Part shown: piece by piece, positions 33,130-43,200 of the stretch
How the letters are laid out: the number at the start of each line of letters is the position of its first letter
How positions within the stretch are numbered: the stretch's first letter is position 1
Assembly: GCF_030816115.1 (NCBI RefSeq)
Contig: NZ_JAUSXQ010000001.1
Span: 992,001-1,056,000, forward strand
DNA: 64,000 bases
DNA from: Chryseobacterium sp. W4I1
Lineage (GTDB): Bacteria; Bacteroidota; Bacteroidia; Flavobacteriales; Weeksellaceae
Direction of reading: 5' to 3'
Notes under the pieces: generated by a model
Seen by the model: only the letters and a program-made list of their open reading frames with translations
Database searches by the model: none
Told to the model about the DNA's origin: nothing
Translations under genes and position numbers: made by a program

Positions 33130-34545
33130 ATGAAACAACCAATAGACAAACCTGCCCCATACAGCAAACGCTGGTCGGCACTTTTCTTACTTTGTACTGC
33201 ACAGTTTATAGTAATTATGGACACCTCTATTATCGGGGTAGCTTTACCAGCAATAAAAGCAGATCTCGGGTATTCCCAAAGCGGCTTACAATGGATTTTT
33301 AATGCTTATGTTATTGCATTTGGCGGCTTTTTACTACTCGGCGGACGTTTGTCAGATTTGTTTGGCGCCCGCAAGGTTTTTATGTGGGGTTTTGTCATTC
33401 TTTCTGCCGCATCACTTCTGGCAGGTGTCGCTTGGTCAGAAGCAGCACTTAATGCCGGAAGAGCTTTGCAAGGCCTGGGTTCTGCATTGATTGCTCCGGC
33501 AGCACTTACTTTAGTCTTATCCAAATTTACCGACCCAAAAGAAATCAATAAAGCACTAGGCTTTTGGGGCGCTTCGGCAGCAGCGGGTGGTTCTGCAGGC
33601 GTTTTCCTTGGCGGGGCTATTACCGAATGGCTTTCCTGGCATTGGGTATTCCTCATTAATATTCCCATAGGACTTGCAGTGCTGTTTTATAGCAAAAAGC
33701 TGTTGTTTAAAGGCAGTACCCAAAAAGGAAAAGTGGATGTAGCAGGCGCAATTTTGGCAACAGCCGCGTTGGTGTTAGCAGTATATGGCATTGTATCAGC
33801 TGAAGGCGCCGGGTGGAAATCGCTTCAGACCATCGGATTGTTAGTCCTGTCCTTAGTATTGTTCATTATCTTCTTTGTTATCCAAAAGCATAAAAATGAA
33901 CCCTTGGTTCCGCTAAGTATTTTCAAAGTTCCCAATCTTTCATCAGGTAATTTGGTAATGGCTTTACTGGCAGCGGCCTGGATACCTTTATGGTTTTTCC
34001 TCAACCTGTACCTGCAGCAAACGCTGAATTATTCTGCCTTCAATAGTGGATTGGCATTGTTGCCTATGACGATAGCGATTATGTTTTTGATGGTAGGTGT
34101 TACGGGCAAACTGGTAGCCAAATTCGGTTTCAAAACAAATCTTATAGCCGGGCTAATTACACTTGCCGCTTCACTTTTTCTGTTTAGCACCATTCCGGCT
34201 GATGGAACGTTCCTGGTCAATGTATTGCCCGCATCTTTGTTGGGAGCGCTGGGTATGTCGTTGGCTTATATTCCGGGTACGATTGCCTCGATGTCGGGTG
34301 CTAGACCCGAAGAAACAGGACTGGCTTCAGGATTGGTCAATACGAGTTATCAAGTGGGTTCGGCTTTGGGTCTGGCAATTATTGTTGCCATTTCTGCTGC
34401 AAAAACCAATGCGGTTAGAACAAAAGGAGCCGCTGATATGGTAGCGCTGAATGCAGGTTTTCAAACCGCCTTTTTCTCGGCAGCAGTTATCTGTGTAATT
34501 GCCGCAGTTATTGCTGCTTTTTCTGTAAAAACGCTCAAAAATTAA
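33130..34545 (+). CDS. MFS transporter, DHA2 (EmrB/QacA) type
   Basis: A 471-residue transporter with about 14 predicted helices. The N-terminal LFLLCTAQFIVIMDTSIIGV (motif D1) and GGRLSDLFGARKVF (motif A), then LALLPMTIAIMFLMVGVTGK, are those of proton-driven 14-helix drug exporters. It starts 33 bp after the TolC gene and ends the tripartite operon, giving the unit both an RND and an MFS pump that might share the outer-membrane channel. Its substrate is unknown. Confidence 0.9.
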   Translation: MKQPIDKPAPYSKRWSALFLLCTAQFIVIMDTSIIGVALPAIKADLGYSQSGLQWIFNAYVIAFGGFLLLGGRLSDLFGARKVFMWGFVILSAASLLAGVAWSEAALNAGRALQGLGSALIAPAALTLVLSKFTDPKEINKALGFWGASAAAGGSAGVFLGGAITEWLSWHWVFLINIPIGLAVLFYSKKLLFKGSTQKGKVDVAGAILATAALVLAVYGIVSAEGAGWKSLQTIGLLVLSLVLFIIFFVIQKHKNEPLVPLSIFKVPNLSSGNLVMALLAAAWIPLWFFLNLYLQQTLNYSAFNSGLALLPMTIAIMFLMVGVTGKLVAKFGFKTNLIAGLITLAASLFLFSTIPADGTFLVNVLPASLLGALGMSLAYIPGTIASMSGARPEETGLASGLVNTSYQVGSALGLAIIVAISAAKTNAVRTKGAADMVALNAGFQTAFFSAAVICVIAAVIAAFSVKTLKN

Positions 34546-34570
34546 CCCGTTGCATTTATCAATTTAGATT

Positions 34571-35137
34571 ATGGAAGAAATTATTTCCCAAAATGAAACA
34601 GGAATGCTAATGATACCGGATATATCCGGATTTACAGATTTTGTTATTAATACCAATATGGTTATTGGGAAATACATAACTGAAAGTCTTCTGAAATCAA
34701 TAATTGACAGCAACAACCTTTCATTTAAAGTTTCAGAGATTGAGGGAGATGCGGTATTGTTTTATAAATACCGCAAAATTCCCTCCTTTGACGATACAAT
34801 AGCCCAGATTGTGGTAATGTACACGAATTTCAAAAAAGAGTTAGTCAGACTGTCATTGGAGCTTGCTATGGAAATCTCTCTATCCTTGAAAATTATCGTG
34901 CACTATGGAGCTTTTACCCAATATAAAATTGGAAAGTTTGAAAAACTTTATGGAGCAACAGTTGTAGAAGCGCATCAAATGCTCAAAAACCATATAGCGA
35001 AGTTTCCACCGTATGCTTTGTTTTCCGAAGCCTTTTTAAAAGCTAATTTCGAACACCCTGCCCAATCTACTATTGAATATGATAACTGCGACAAGTGTAT
35101 TTATCTGGCTAAAATTGGATATATACATTACTTGTAA
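34571..35137 (+). CDS. DUF2652 domain-containing protein
   Basis: A 188-residue soluble protein. MLMIPDISGFTDFVINTNMV and EIEGDAVLFYKYRKIPS match DUF2652, a family distantly related to class III nucleotide cyclases (the ISGFT and GDA elements correspond to the metal-binding region). No cyclase activity is shown. The C terminus has NCDKCIY with a CxxC. It lies 26 bp after the MFS gene, probably as the last gene of the efflux operon. Confidence 0.82.
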   Translation: MEEIISQNETGMLMIPDISGFTDFVINTNMVIGKYITESLLKSIIDSNNLSFKVSEIEGDAVLFYKYRKIPSFDDTIAQIVVMYTNFKKELVRLSLELAMEISLSLKIIVHYGAFTQYKIGKFEKLYGATVVEAHQMLKNHIAKFPPYALFSEAFLKANFEHPAQSTIEYDNCDKCIYLAKIGYIHYL

Positions 35138-35184
35138 TTTGAGACGACAGCTTCAATATCGGTAACAATACAAAATCTGCAATC

Positions 35185-35248
35185 AGTAAATCTTACAAAT
35201 CATACCCCAAAAAACGCAAAAGAAATCGTGTTATTTGGCGCAACTTTG
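35185..35248 (+). promoter_or_regulatory. Shared metal-regulon box and promoter of the HMA-lipoprotein unit
   Basis: AGTAAATCTTACAAATCA (35185-35202) is identical to the copA box. After 38 bases comes CAACTTTG (35241-35248), a one-mismatch -7 element; the ATG is at 35278. Confidence 0.74.
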
Positions 35249-35277
35249 TATCAATAAATAATTTAAAATATATAAAA

Positions 35278-35496
35278 ATGGAAAAAACGAATTTGCAATT
35301 CAAGACAAATATCAATTGCAGCAGCTGTGTGGCAAAAGTAACCCCTTTTTTAAATGATGCCGAAGGTATCGGGCAATGGGAAGTGGACACAGCCAATAGA
35401 GAAAAAATCCTCACCTTAAAATCTGAAGGAATTACTGAACAAAAAGTAATAGAAGCAGTTCAAAAAGCTGGTTTCAAAATTGAACCGATAAAATAA
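35278..35496 (+). CDS. Heavy-metal-associated (HMA) domain protein
   Basis: A 72-residue single HMA domain with the metal loop INCSSCVAKV (CxxC at about 13-16), strand TLKSEGI and the closing AVQKAGFKI. It resembles CopZ-type copper chaperones, but the sequence is divergent. It is first in a two-gene unit with the metal-binding lipoprotein (9-bp gap) and has the shared box. Passing copper to CopA is a reasonable inference, without proof. Confidence 0.87.
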   Translation: MEKTNLQFKTNINCSSCVAKVTPFLNDAEGIGQWEVDTANREKILTLKSEGITEQKVIEAVQKAGFKIEPIK

Positions 35497-35505
35497 TTCA
35501 TAAAG

Positions 35506-36456
35506 ATGAAAAAGGTAATCAATACATTGTTGGGCTTGTCAGTTTGCTTAGTCACTTTATCGGCCTGTAACAATGTAGAAAATAAAAAAAATAAAGATAT
35601 GATGACTCACGAGCACACAGACAAAGAATGCGTTTACGCTTGCCCGATGCACCCGGAAGTAACCGGAAAACAGGGTGAAAAATGCCCTAAATGTGGAATG
35701 GATTTGAAAGCAGTTAATTCTGAAAATGCAGTTGCGTATGGGGTGCAATTAACTACTTCGCCACAAAATGTGGAAGCAGGAAAGCCAACTCAATTGATAC
35801 TTACCGTAAAGCAAAACGAAAAAATAGTACCCCTGGATATTTCACACGAGATGAAATTACATTTAATGGTGGTAAGCGAAGATTTAAGCTGGTTCCGCCA
35901 CATCCATCCGGAAGAGCAGACTGACGGTGCGTATGCGATTACTGAAACCTTCCCGACTGGTGGAAAATATCTGCTGTTTTCTGATTTTAAACCGAGCGGT
36001 GGCGAACAAACGTTGGACAAGCAGGAAATCGAAGTGCAAGGAAAAAGCAGTCCGGTTAATAATGACATTTCAACCAAATATATCTCAAAAGTTGATGGAT
36101 ATACTGTAACCCTTCTTAATGGAAGTGATTTTAAAACCAACAAAACTCAACACCTGGAAATTTCCATCGAAAAAGATGGAAAGAAGTTAATCGAAAAGGA
36201 TTTGCAACAATATTTAGGCGCATCGGCCCATATCGTAATGATTGGCAAGGTGGGTAAAGAATTTTTGCATATTCATCCGGTATCTGACAGCCGTTTTCCA
36301 GTTTTTGCACAGACACAAATCGAAAAAGCGGGCGTTTACAGAATGTGGGCACAGTTTAAAATAGATGGGAAAGTGCATACAGCAGATTTTACCGTTGATG
36401 TAACCGAAGGAAAAAAAGATGAAAACGAAGAAAAGGCGCACGCTCATCAACACTAA
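35506..36456 (+). CDS. Heavy-metal-binding domain lipoprotein
   Basis: A 316-residue lipoprotein: signal peptide with lipobox TLSAC, then MTHEHTDKECVYACPMHPEV and KCPKCGMDLK, the CPMHP and CPKCGM signature of the heavy-metal-binding domain found in CzcB/CusB-type proteins. Two related beta-domains follow, each with a conserved His cluster (LSWFRHIHPEE and EFLHIHPVSDS), and the tail is His-rich (KAHAHQH). It sits in the envelope and probably binds copper or another soft metal. It is co-transcribed with the HMA gene. Confidence 0.88.
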   Translation: MKKVINTLLGLSVCLVTLSACNNVENKKNKDMMTHEHTDKECVYACPMHPEVTGKQGEKCPKCGMDLKAVNSENAVAYGVQLTTSPQNVEAGKPTQLILTVKQNEKIVPLDISHEMKLHLMVVSEDLSWFRHIHPEEQTDGAYAITETFPTGGKYLLFSDFKPSGGEQTLDKQEIEVQGKSSPVNNDISTKYISKVDGYTVTLLNGSDFKTNKTQHLEISIEKDGKKLIEKDLQQYLGASAHIVMIGKVGKEFLHIHPVSDSRFPVFAQTQIEKAGVYRMWAQFKIDGKVHTADFTVDVTEGKKDENEEKAHAHQH

Positions 36457-36497
36457 AAGTTTAATTTTGGATGTTGAACAGTAATACAGCATTTTAA

Positions 36498-36947
36498 ATG
36501 AGAATAATATCAGTTAGGCAAAATCCGGAATACAAAGAAAAAGCGATAAAGTACTTGCAAGAAAGTTGGTCAGAAATTTCTCCCATCATTTATGAAGATT
36601 GCATTTCAAACAGCATTCAGGCAATACAGTCTTTACCACAATGGTATCTACTGGAAAAAGAGGGAGAAATCATTGGCTGTGCAGGATTAATTACAAATGA
36701 TTTCATCAGTAGAATGGATTTGTATCCTTGGGTTTGTGCGATTTACATTGATGAAAATCACAGAGGTAATTCTTATGGTTCATTACTTTTAGAAAAAGCA
36801 AAAGAAGACACAAAATTAGCTGGATTTAAACACTTGAACTTATGTACAGACCACATAGGTTATTATGAAAAATATGGATTTACCTACATCGGGCAAGGAT
36901 ATCATCCTTGGGAAGAGCAATCGCGAATTTATCAAATAGAAGTGTAA
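36498..36947 (+). CDS. GNAT family N-acetyltransferase
   Basis: A 149-residue acetyltransferase: LEKEGEIIGCAGLITNDFI, AIYIDENHRGNSYGSLLLEK (acetyl-CoA loop R/Q-x-x-G-x-G/S) and HLNLCTDHIGYYEKYGFTYIG are the family core. The substrate is unknown. It is 41 bp after the metal lipoprotein gene and is the last intact gene before a decayed region, so it may be cargo of the island. Confidence 0.86.
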   Translation: MRIISVRQNPEYKEKAIKYLQESWSEISPIIYEDCISNSIQAIQSLPQWYLLEKEGEIIGCAGLITNDFISRMDLYPWVCAIYIDENHRGNSYGSLLLEKAKEDTKLAGFKHLNLCTDHIGYYEKYGFTYIGQGYHPWEEQSRIYQIEV

Positions 36948-37462
36948 AAAATGGAGATGAATGAATTAGACAACCAACCTTGCGTTCTTTAAGCGAAAAA
37001 CCATAAAGGTTTTGAGGTCGAATATGATGGCATCAAGTTTTATCATCCTAATTTTTGTCCTTTTGCTGATTTTATAAATCCATACAAAACCGCAACCGGA
37101 ACTAAGCATACGCTCACTAACGAACAATTTTTTAAGATGGCAACGAACTAAATAATAATGACAAAGTTTGCACCTTTATTAAATATTTGTTATTGACAAA
37201 TTCTCTAAATTTGTTTTGGAATGCATTCAGTTAAAGACCATCGTCAGTGACTTTAATGGTCCGTTTGTGAATTTGCTTGTTTTACTAGAATAGCCTGAAA
37301 AGTACGTTGAAACAACAGAATTAAGATTGTTAGTGATGTTACTAGCGGAGCATTAAAAAGTCAAATCTTCCTGAGATTTTTGCAATTAAGTCTACTAATG
37401 AACAAATTATTTAATCTGATTTTGTTCACGGTGTTACCATAAGGATTTTAAGATGTAAATTT
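36948..37462 (+). pseudogene. Decayed coding sequence between the GNAT and DUF1963 genes
   Basis: From about 36993 to 37151 one frame is open and protein-like (KNHKGFEVEYDGIKFYHPNF, then CPFADFINPY and EQFFKMATN before the stop), but it has no proper start and matches no family I recognise. The rest (37152-37462) is AT-rich with no frame or hairpin of note. It looks like the tail of a gene cut by deletion. Confidence 0.45.
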
Positions 37463-38257
37463 ATGCCAACTGTAGTAACAACAATAAAAGCATTAAACAG
37501 AATGATCCCAGAATTTTTAGATGAATTTAAAGATGAACTTGAAAAGTTCAAACTTGAAAGCATTAAAATAAATGCAATCTCAATCAGCGATAATGAAAGC
37601 CTAACTATTACACAAAGTAAATTTTCAGGGAAACCATATTTGCCGATTACCCGTGAATATCCAAAAGATAAACTGGGTAATCCTATGATACTCTTGGCGC
37701 AAATCAACTTTAAGGAAGTTCCACAGCTCGAAAATTATCCAACTGACGGCATTTTGCAATTTTTTGTTTCTGCAACAGAGTGGTATGATATGTCTGATTA
37801 TAAAATTCTTTTTCATAAAACTATTGAAAATGAATATCAAACAGATTTTTCTTTCTTAACCGAAAAATTATATGAAGAAAGTCCAGTGTATTGTGAACAT
37901 AAACTGACTTTCAAAAAAAATGTTGAATACGGAGGGTATCAAGATTTTAGATTTGATATGGATTTTCATGGTGAAAGTTATTATGAATTTCAAGAAAGGC
38001 TAACTCGCGAGCAGAAAGCTGAAATGGATGATATTCTTGATGGTATTGGACATAAAATTGGCGGATATGCCTATTTCACACAATCTGATGCAAGAGATTA
38101 TAATGAAAAACAGAGAGACGATATTTTATTATTGCAAATAGATACCGATGAAGAGATTATGTTTGGTGACTCTGGGGTTGGAAATTTATTTATTAATCCG
38201 AAAAGCTTGAGAGAAAAGGATTTTGATAAGGCTTGGTTTCATTGGGATTGTTGCTAA
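37463..38257 (+). CDS. DUF1963 domain-containing protein
   Basis: A 264-residue soluble protein of the YwqG-like DUF1963 family: SKFSGKPYLP, NPMILLAQINFKEVP, GILQFFVSATEWYDM, GGYAYFTQSDARDY and DEEIMFGDSGVGNLFI with LREKDFDKAWFHWDCC at the end are the typical blocks. Members are often in mobile or polymorphic-toxin surroundings with no proven function. It is flanked on both sides by decayed sequence. Confidence 0.87.
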   Translation: MPTVVTTIKALNRMIPEFLDEFKDELEKFKLESIKINAISISDNESLTITQSKFSGKPYLPITREYPKDKLGNPMILLAQINFKEVPQLENYPTDGILQFFVSATEWYDMSDYKILFHKTIENEYQTDFSFLTEKLYEESPVYCEHKLTFKKNVEYGGYQDFRFDMDFHGESYYEFQERLTREQKAEMDDILDGIGHKIGGYAYFTQSDARDYNEKQRDDILLLQIDTDEEIMFGDSGVGNLFINPKSLREKDFDKAWFHWDCC

Positions 38258-38963
38258 CCCAGGTTCAGGAAAGATGGACGAAGGTGTAATGTTCAATAGC
38301 AGTTTTTCAATTGAACTATTTGAAATCTTGAGATAGTAAAAAGCACCTCAGAAGGAAAAACTTCGGAAGAGAACGGCAAAAATATGGCAAAATATGTTGC
38401 TAAAGATATTACCTGAACAGAAGCTAAAGGTTTTCCTTACGGAACTTATATCGGACTGGAAAATATTACGGAAAATGTTTTCGTAAAATTGGAAAGCGAA
38501 TGGATTGATTATAAATTCATGCCGGAAGATTATGCCAGCGAAGACAAAGTGGTTGATTTTGCAGCTTGAAAGATACTTAAGGCAGTCAAACAAAAGATTG
38601 CTAAAACAACAGAATGCTTTATTTTATGTTCATATTATTGCTTAAAATTTGATTGTATTCTTCCTCGCTTACAGGCTTTAACCAGACCGCTCCGATCTAA
38701 CTTGCCTGTAGATTCCGCAACTTTTTTGTACCTGGTTTAATTCCCATAACAAATAGATTTAAAGATTAATGTAAACAGCATAAACCAATGCCAAATCAAA
38801 CGGCGGAATTTGAATCGTTGACTAAACGTAAGTGTGTTGTTACCATTTGAAACCGGTAATATGGAAAGGGTAGTGGATCTGGTCTATCCCATTACTGGAG
38901 AAAAAATAACCCTACAAAAAACAATTGCAGGGTCATTTTAAAAATATTTAGAATAAAATATTT
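38258..38963. other. Gene-poor decayed region
   Basis: About 700 bp with pieces of broken genes. Plus strand 38384-38569 reads MAKYVAKDIT, a TGA at 38414-38416, then TEAKGFPYGTYIGLENITEN and a stop at 38567. Minus strand 38619-38747 reads MGIKPGTKKLRNLQAS, an internal TAG, then IGAVWLKPVSEEEYNQILSN and a stop. Neither family was recognised. A weak ACCCT/AGGGT hairpin at 38911-38935 may be a terminator for the minus or plus strand. Confidence 0.5.
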
Positions 38964-39482
38964 TTAAAATATGGTAACAATTTGTTGGGCAGGTGAAAGC
39001 AAAGTATTAGTAGCAGCAGTTCTACCTGATGGAGTGGGTCCCGAATTGAATGTAGGAGTACCAGGCTGTGTGCAGCCTCTTCCTAAATCAATTGATTCAC
39101 CATTGGCAAATTCTATTGTAATACTCTGCCAATTAATAATAGATGTTATAGCATTTGGTATGGATGCCCCGGCACTTACGTTATATATTGCATCAGGAAT
39201 ACCTATATAGTGGGACATAATATCCCATTGATTTATGGGTGGAGTTTTTGACGCACTGGTATTCATAAGATCATAAGTAACAGTGGTGCCCGGTTGCATT
39301 GGGCCTGATGTCTCTCCATAAGCAATCGGATGGCAGTCATATGGCCATGTTGTTGGATCCGTGACTCTAATCTTCATTTTAGTAACAGCAACAGGGCTGA
39401 AATTATAAACTACCAACGGGTATTGCTGAGCTTTAATAATTACAGCTAAAAAAACTAAAAGTAGTGGAAGGATTTTTCTCAT
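38964..39482 (-). CDS. Secreted hypothetical protein
   Basis: From the ATG at 39482 this is a 172-residue protein with a signal peptide (MRKILPLLLVFLAVIIKA); a longer frame to 39557 has no sensible N terminus. The mature part is proline- and threonine-rich beta-type sequence (YPLVVYNFSPVAVTKMKIRV, TFNSGPTPSGRTAATNT) without a known motif. It sits just downstream of a lipoprotein gene (39508-39876) on the same strand, with 25 bp between them, so the two probably form a unit of envelope proteins. Confidence 0.65.
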   Translation of the reverse strand: MRKILPLLLVFLAVIIKAQQYPLVVYNFSPVAVTKMKIRVTDPTTWPYDCHPIAYGETSGPMQPGTTVTYDLMNTSASKTPPINQWDIMSHYIGIPDAIYNVSAGASIPNAITSIINWQSITIEFANGESIDLGRGCTQPGTPTFNSGPTPSGRTAATNTLLSPAQQIVTIF

Positions 39483-39507
39483 ATTTTTATGTGATGTATT
39501 ATTGTTT

Positions 39508-39876
39508 TTATTTATTTGAAATTGAAATAAAGGCTTGTGAAATAATTGCATCATCATCTAAACCATTCATTTTATCTGTAGTCATTCCTGTTGACAATAA
39601 AACTATTTTCGCTGGTTCTAATAAAATTTTTTTTCTTGAAGGACTAAATCCTTGGCTTCCTGAATTGCTTTTAATTTCTTCTTTAATAAGTGTTGGGTTA
39701 TTTGCATTAGCTAATGCCTTTTTGAAGTCATCAACTGCTTGATTCTTAGAAATAATTGATTTGTTAATACTTTCTTCTGATTGGTCTTTCATCAGGTTAT
39801 TTTCTTCAGAACCTTCTAATGAACAAGAAATCATTGATAGGGAAGATAAAAAAGTCAAAAAAAATACTTTTCTCAT
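39508..39876 (-). CDS. Small lipoprotein of unknown function
   Basis: A 122-residue protein with a lipoprotein signal peptide (MRKVFFLTFLSSLSMISC; Cys18). The mature part is Ser/Asn/Lys-rich and helical (KNQAVDDFKKALANANNPTL), then KILLEPAKIVLLSTGMTTDK. No family was recognised. It is upstream of and probably co-transcribed with the secreted protein at 38964. Confidence 0.65.
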   Translation of the reverse strand: MRKVFFLTFLSSLSMISCSLEGSEENNLMKDQSEESINKSIISKNQAVDDFKKALANANNPTLIKEEIKSNSGSQGFSPSRKKILLEPAKIVLLSTGMTTDKMNGLDDDAIISQAFISISNK

Positions 39877-40273
39877 ATTTTATAAATTAATTTGGTGATG
39901 TTCAAAAATAATAAAAATAATAATACACAATGTGTTGAATAATATTTTTTTTGATTTATTTTTTAATTATGTGTTTTATAAATATAATATGTTTGAACTT
40001 ATTTCAAATAAAATATCATTAATGAATGAAATTACTATTTCTAAATAAAATTTGTATAAACTATTTTCCTTGATAATTTAGTGTATGTTTCTACAAATGG
40101 GAATCTCTGAATATTGCTTGAGGAAGACGTTATTTTTTAACGTCTCATTTTTTATTTGTGCTATGTATCACTATAGCTGATTTTGTAATTGCTTGATATA
40201 TAGATCGGCAGGACGGGACAGGATACTAATTATTGGTTTTGTGAATAGATTAGTTAACACAAAATTAATATGT
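39877..40273. other. AT-rich spacer with an orphan terminator-like hairpin
   Basis: A 400-bp divergent spacer. A 7-bp stem GACGTTA/TAACGTC (40126-40144) with a T-rich loop and a following T run looks like a plus-strand intrinsic terminator, but no plus-strand gene precedes it. It may end a leader or small RNA upstream of the lyase gene. The rest is AT-rich promoter-like DNA with no reading frame. Confidence 0.45.
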
Positions 40274-43200
40274 ATGAAAAACAAATCTTTACTGTTTAAG
40301 CCAACTCTTAAATCTTTACTTTTTTGTGGATTAGCATTATCCACTATTGATTTCAGTGCTCAGACATTAGCATTTCCGGAAGCTACCGGGTTTGGAAGAT
40401 ATACTACGGGAGCAAGAGGTGCTGCAAACCCTCAGATTTATTTAGTGACAAATTTAAATGACAGTGGGCCCGGTTCATTTCGTGATGCCGTGAGCCAGCC
40501 GGGGCGGTTTGTCATTTTTAAAGTAGGAGGTATTGTTAATTTACAGTCGATTGTTGCTGTGGCTGCTAATACAACGATTGCCGGACAAACTGCTCCCGGA
40601 GAAGGAATCGTATTTTTGGGGCCCAGAGTATCATTTACAGGAGCCAATAATACGATTGCCCGATATCTTCGCATCCGTTATGGCGGAACATCTCAAAATC
40701 AGGATGCATCTGGAATAGCCAACGGAGCCAATATTATTTTAGACCACATGACTTTCACCTGGGGGACAGATGAAGTATTTTCCGTTAACTGGGATAATAA
40801 TGGTACGAGTCCTGACAATATAACGATTCAGAATTCTATTATAGGACAGGGAATGCACCGCCACAATCATTCTGCAGGAGGATTAATGCAGCCGCCGCCA
40901 GGAGGTAAGATCAGTTTAATCGGAAATTTATATATCTGTAATAAAACCCGTAACAATAAAATAAAAGGGATAAACGAGTTTGTCAATAATGTAGTTTACA
41001 ATTGGGGTAATTATGGAAATACCTACAATCACACCCAATCCGGGGAGGCATACATCATGGGAGGAGATTCGGCAGGAAGTTCTTTTGCCAATATCATCAA
41101 CAATTATTTCATTGGAGGACCCAATACAAGCACTACAGTTACAACACCTTTCAGTGTAGGTAATGCCAACTTCAATTTATACGGTTCGGGGAATTATTTT
41201 GACAATAATAAAAACGGAGTACTAGATGGCACTGCGGTCCCTCAAAACTTAACGGGATACCCTGTAGGAGATCCGGCAGCAATAATGGCTGGTCCCTACG
41301 ATTATCCGATGAAAACCCCGGCATTAACCGCTCAGGAAGCATACAATAAAATTGTTACCAGTGTGGGGGCATCCTATCCAAGACGGGATCAGGTAGATGG
41401 TTTAATGATTTCAGATTTACTGTCAAAAGGGACAACGGCTACTTATGTTTATGTACAAACAGATCTAACGACTCAATTTGGCTTTACTAATGGCGGTGCA
41501 GGACACGTTTATGGTGCACCGGCGCTTATGGATACGGATAATGATGGAATGCCGGATGCATGGGAAACAGCCAATGGACTGAATCCTAACGTTTTTGATG
41601 CTTTGGCAGTAAGTACAACCCATGCTCCGTATCTGAATATTGAAGTTTATATTAACAGTTTACCCAATACAACTCCTCCGGACTTTATTATTCCGCCAAC
41701 AAATGTGAATTTTACCAATGCAGTGACAACAACAGGAACTTCACCTTCAAGCTCCTTAACCGTGAATTGGAATGATAATGCTGCGAACGAAACTAATTAC
41801 GTGGTAGAACGCTCTACCGATGGTACTAATTTTACTGTCATTGCAACATTGGCCGCTAATGTAACAAATTATAATGAAGTCGGTTTAACGCCCAATACCC
41901 AGTATTATTATAGAATTAAAGCAACGAATGCCTTAGAATCTTCGGTTTACACCTCAAATACCTCAGTAACCACGCCACCAGTCCCGTCAGCTCCCACAAA
42001 AGCAAGCAATCCGGTTCCGGCAACCGGTAATAATAATGTTGATCTGAACGGTGGAAATCTGCTTTTAAAATGGAATGGCAGCTCAAATACAACAACGTAT
42101 ACCGTTTATTTTGGAACAAATCCTTTAAATTTAAGCAATATTGCTACCGTACCTTATTCTGCTACACCGTCGTATCAGCTTACTAATTTAAATACAGCAA
42201 CCAATTATTATTGGAGAATTGATGCTTCTAATACCCTTGGTGTTACTACAGGAGATGTATGGAGTTTCCGGGCATTGACGCCGGAGCTTGTCGGAAACTG
42301 GCCATTTGCTGAAGCTCCTTCCGCAGGGCCACAAATTACAGATGTAACATCTTTTGCCAATCATGGAATATTAGATACAGCTTATGATAATGCCAATGTA
42401 AGAGTACCCGGAAAAGAAAATAACGCCCTTGATCTGGCAACTTCATCGAATACGATGTACATCGCCAGTATTCCTCACCAGAACCATATTTTATTTGATA
42501 ATCATTCTTTTACCGTTTCTTTCTGGATAAAAGCGCCAACCAGCATGATTCCATCGTCTTCGGCTACAAGCCTTTATGTGTTGTGTAAAGGTTCTTTCAC
42601 TAAAAATACAACAACAGGAGCCACCGGCAAACGTTTCAATGTAGAAATCAAAGGAGGTCAGTTGCGATATGCTATTGATGATGATGTTACGAAAAAGGAA
42701 ATCACATCACCTGTTGCGAATTATTTTACCGATAACTGGGTACATGTTGTGATTCAGAGAGATATTACTGCGCATAAAATGAGAATTTATACCAATGGTG
42801 TTTTAAGTACTGAAGGAGACGAAACTGCGGTTACAGGTATTGGTGAAGCAAGTGATCTTATTATTGGGAATATTGGGGAGCTTGAATTTTTATCAACGGC
42901 CAATGCTCCGGCTTCTTACAAAGGCGCTTTCGACGAACTTAAGATGTACAATTATGCTTTATCCCCGGCAGAAGTATATGCTTTGTACAATCAGGCAGTA
43001 TTGAGCAATGATGAATTCAGTATCAGCAAAAATACAGGAACAGTATATCCAAATCCTGCAAAAGACCAGATTTCCATTAAGCTTCCTGAGTATAAAAAAT
43101 CGAGTTTAACAGCAACAATTATTGACCTGACAGGAAAAATCGTTGTTAAAGAGAAGATTAATACCGATGGAAGCGGAATATTTAAATTAAATATGGGCGA

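Noticed and set aside
34571..35137. Active adenylate/guanylate cyclase
   Set aside because: Similarity to the cyclase fold is limited to ISGFT and GDA elements; substrate-binding residues could not be confirmed.
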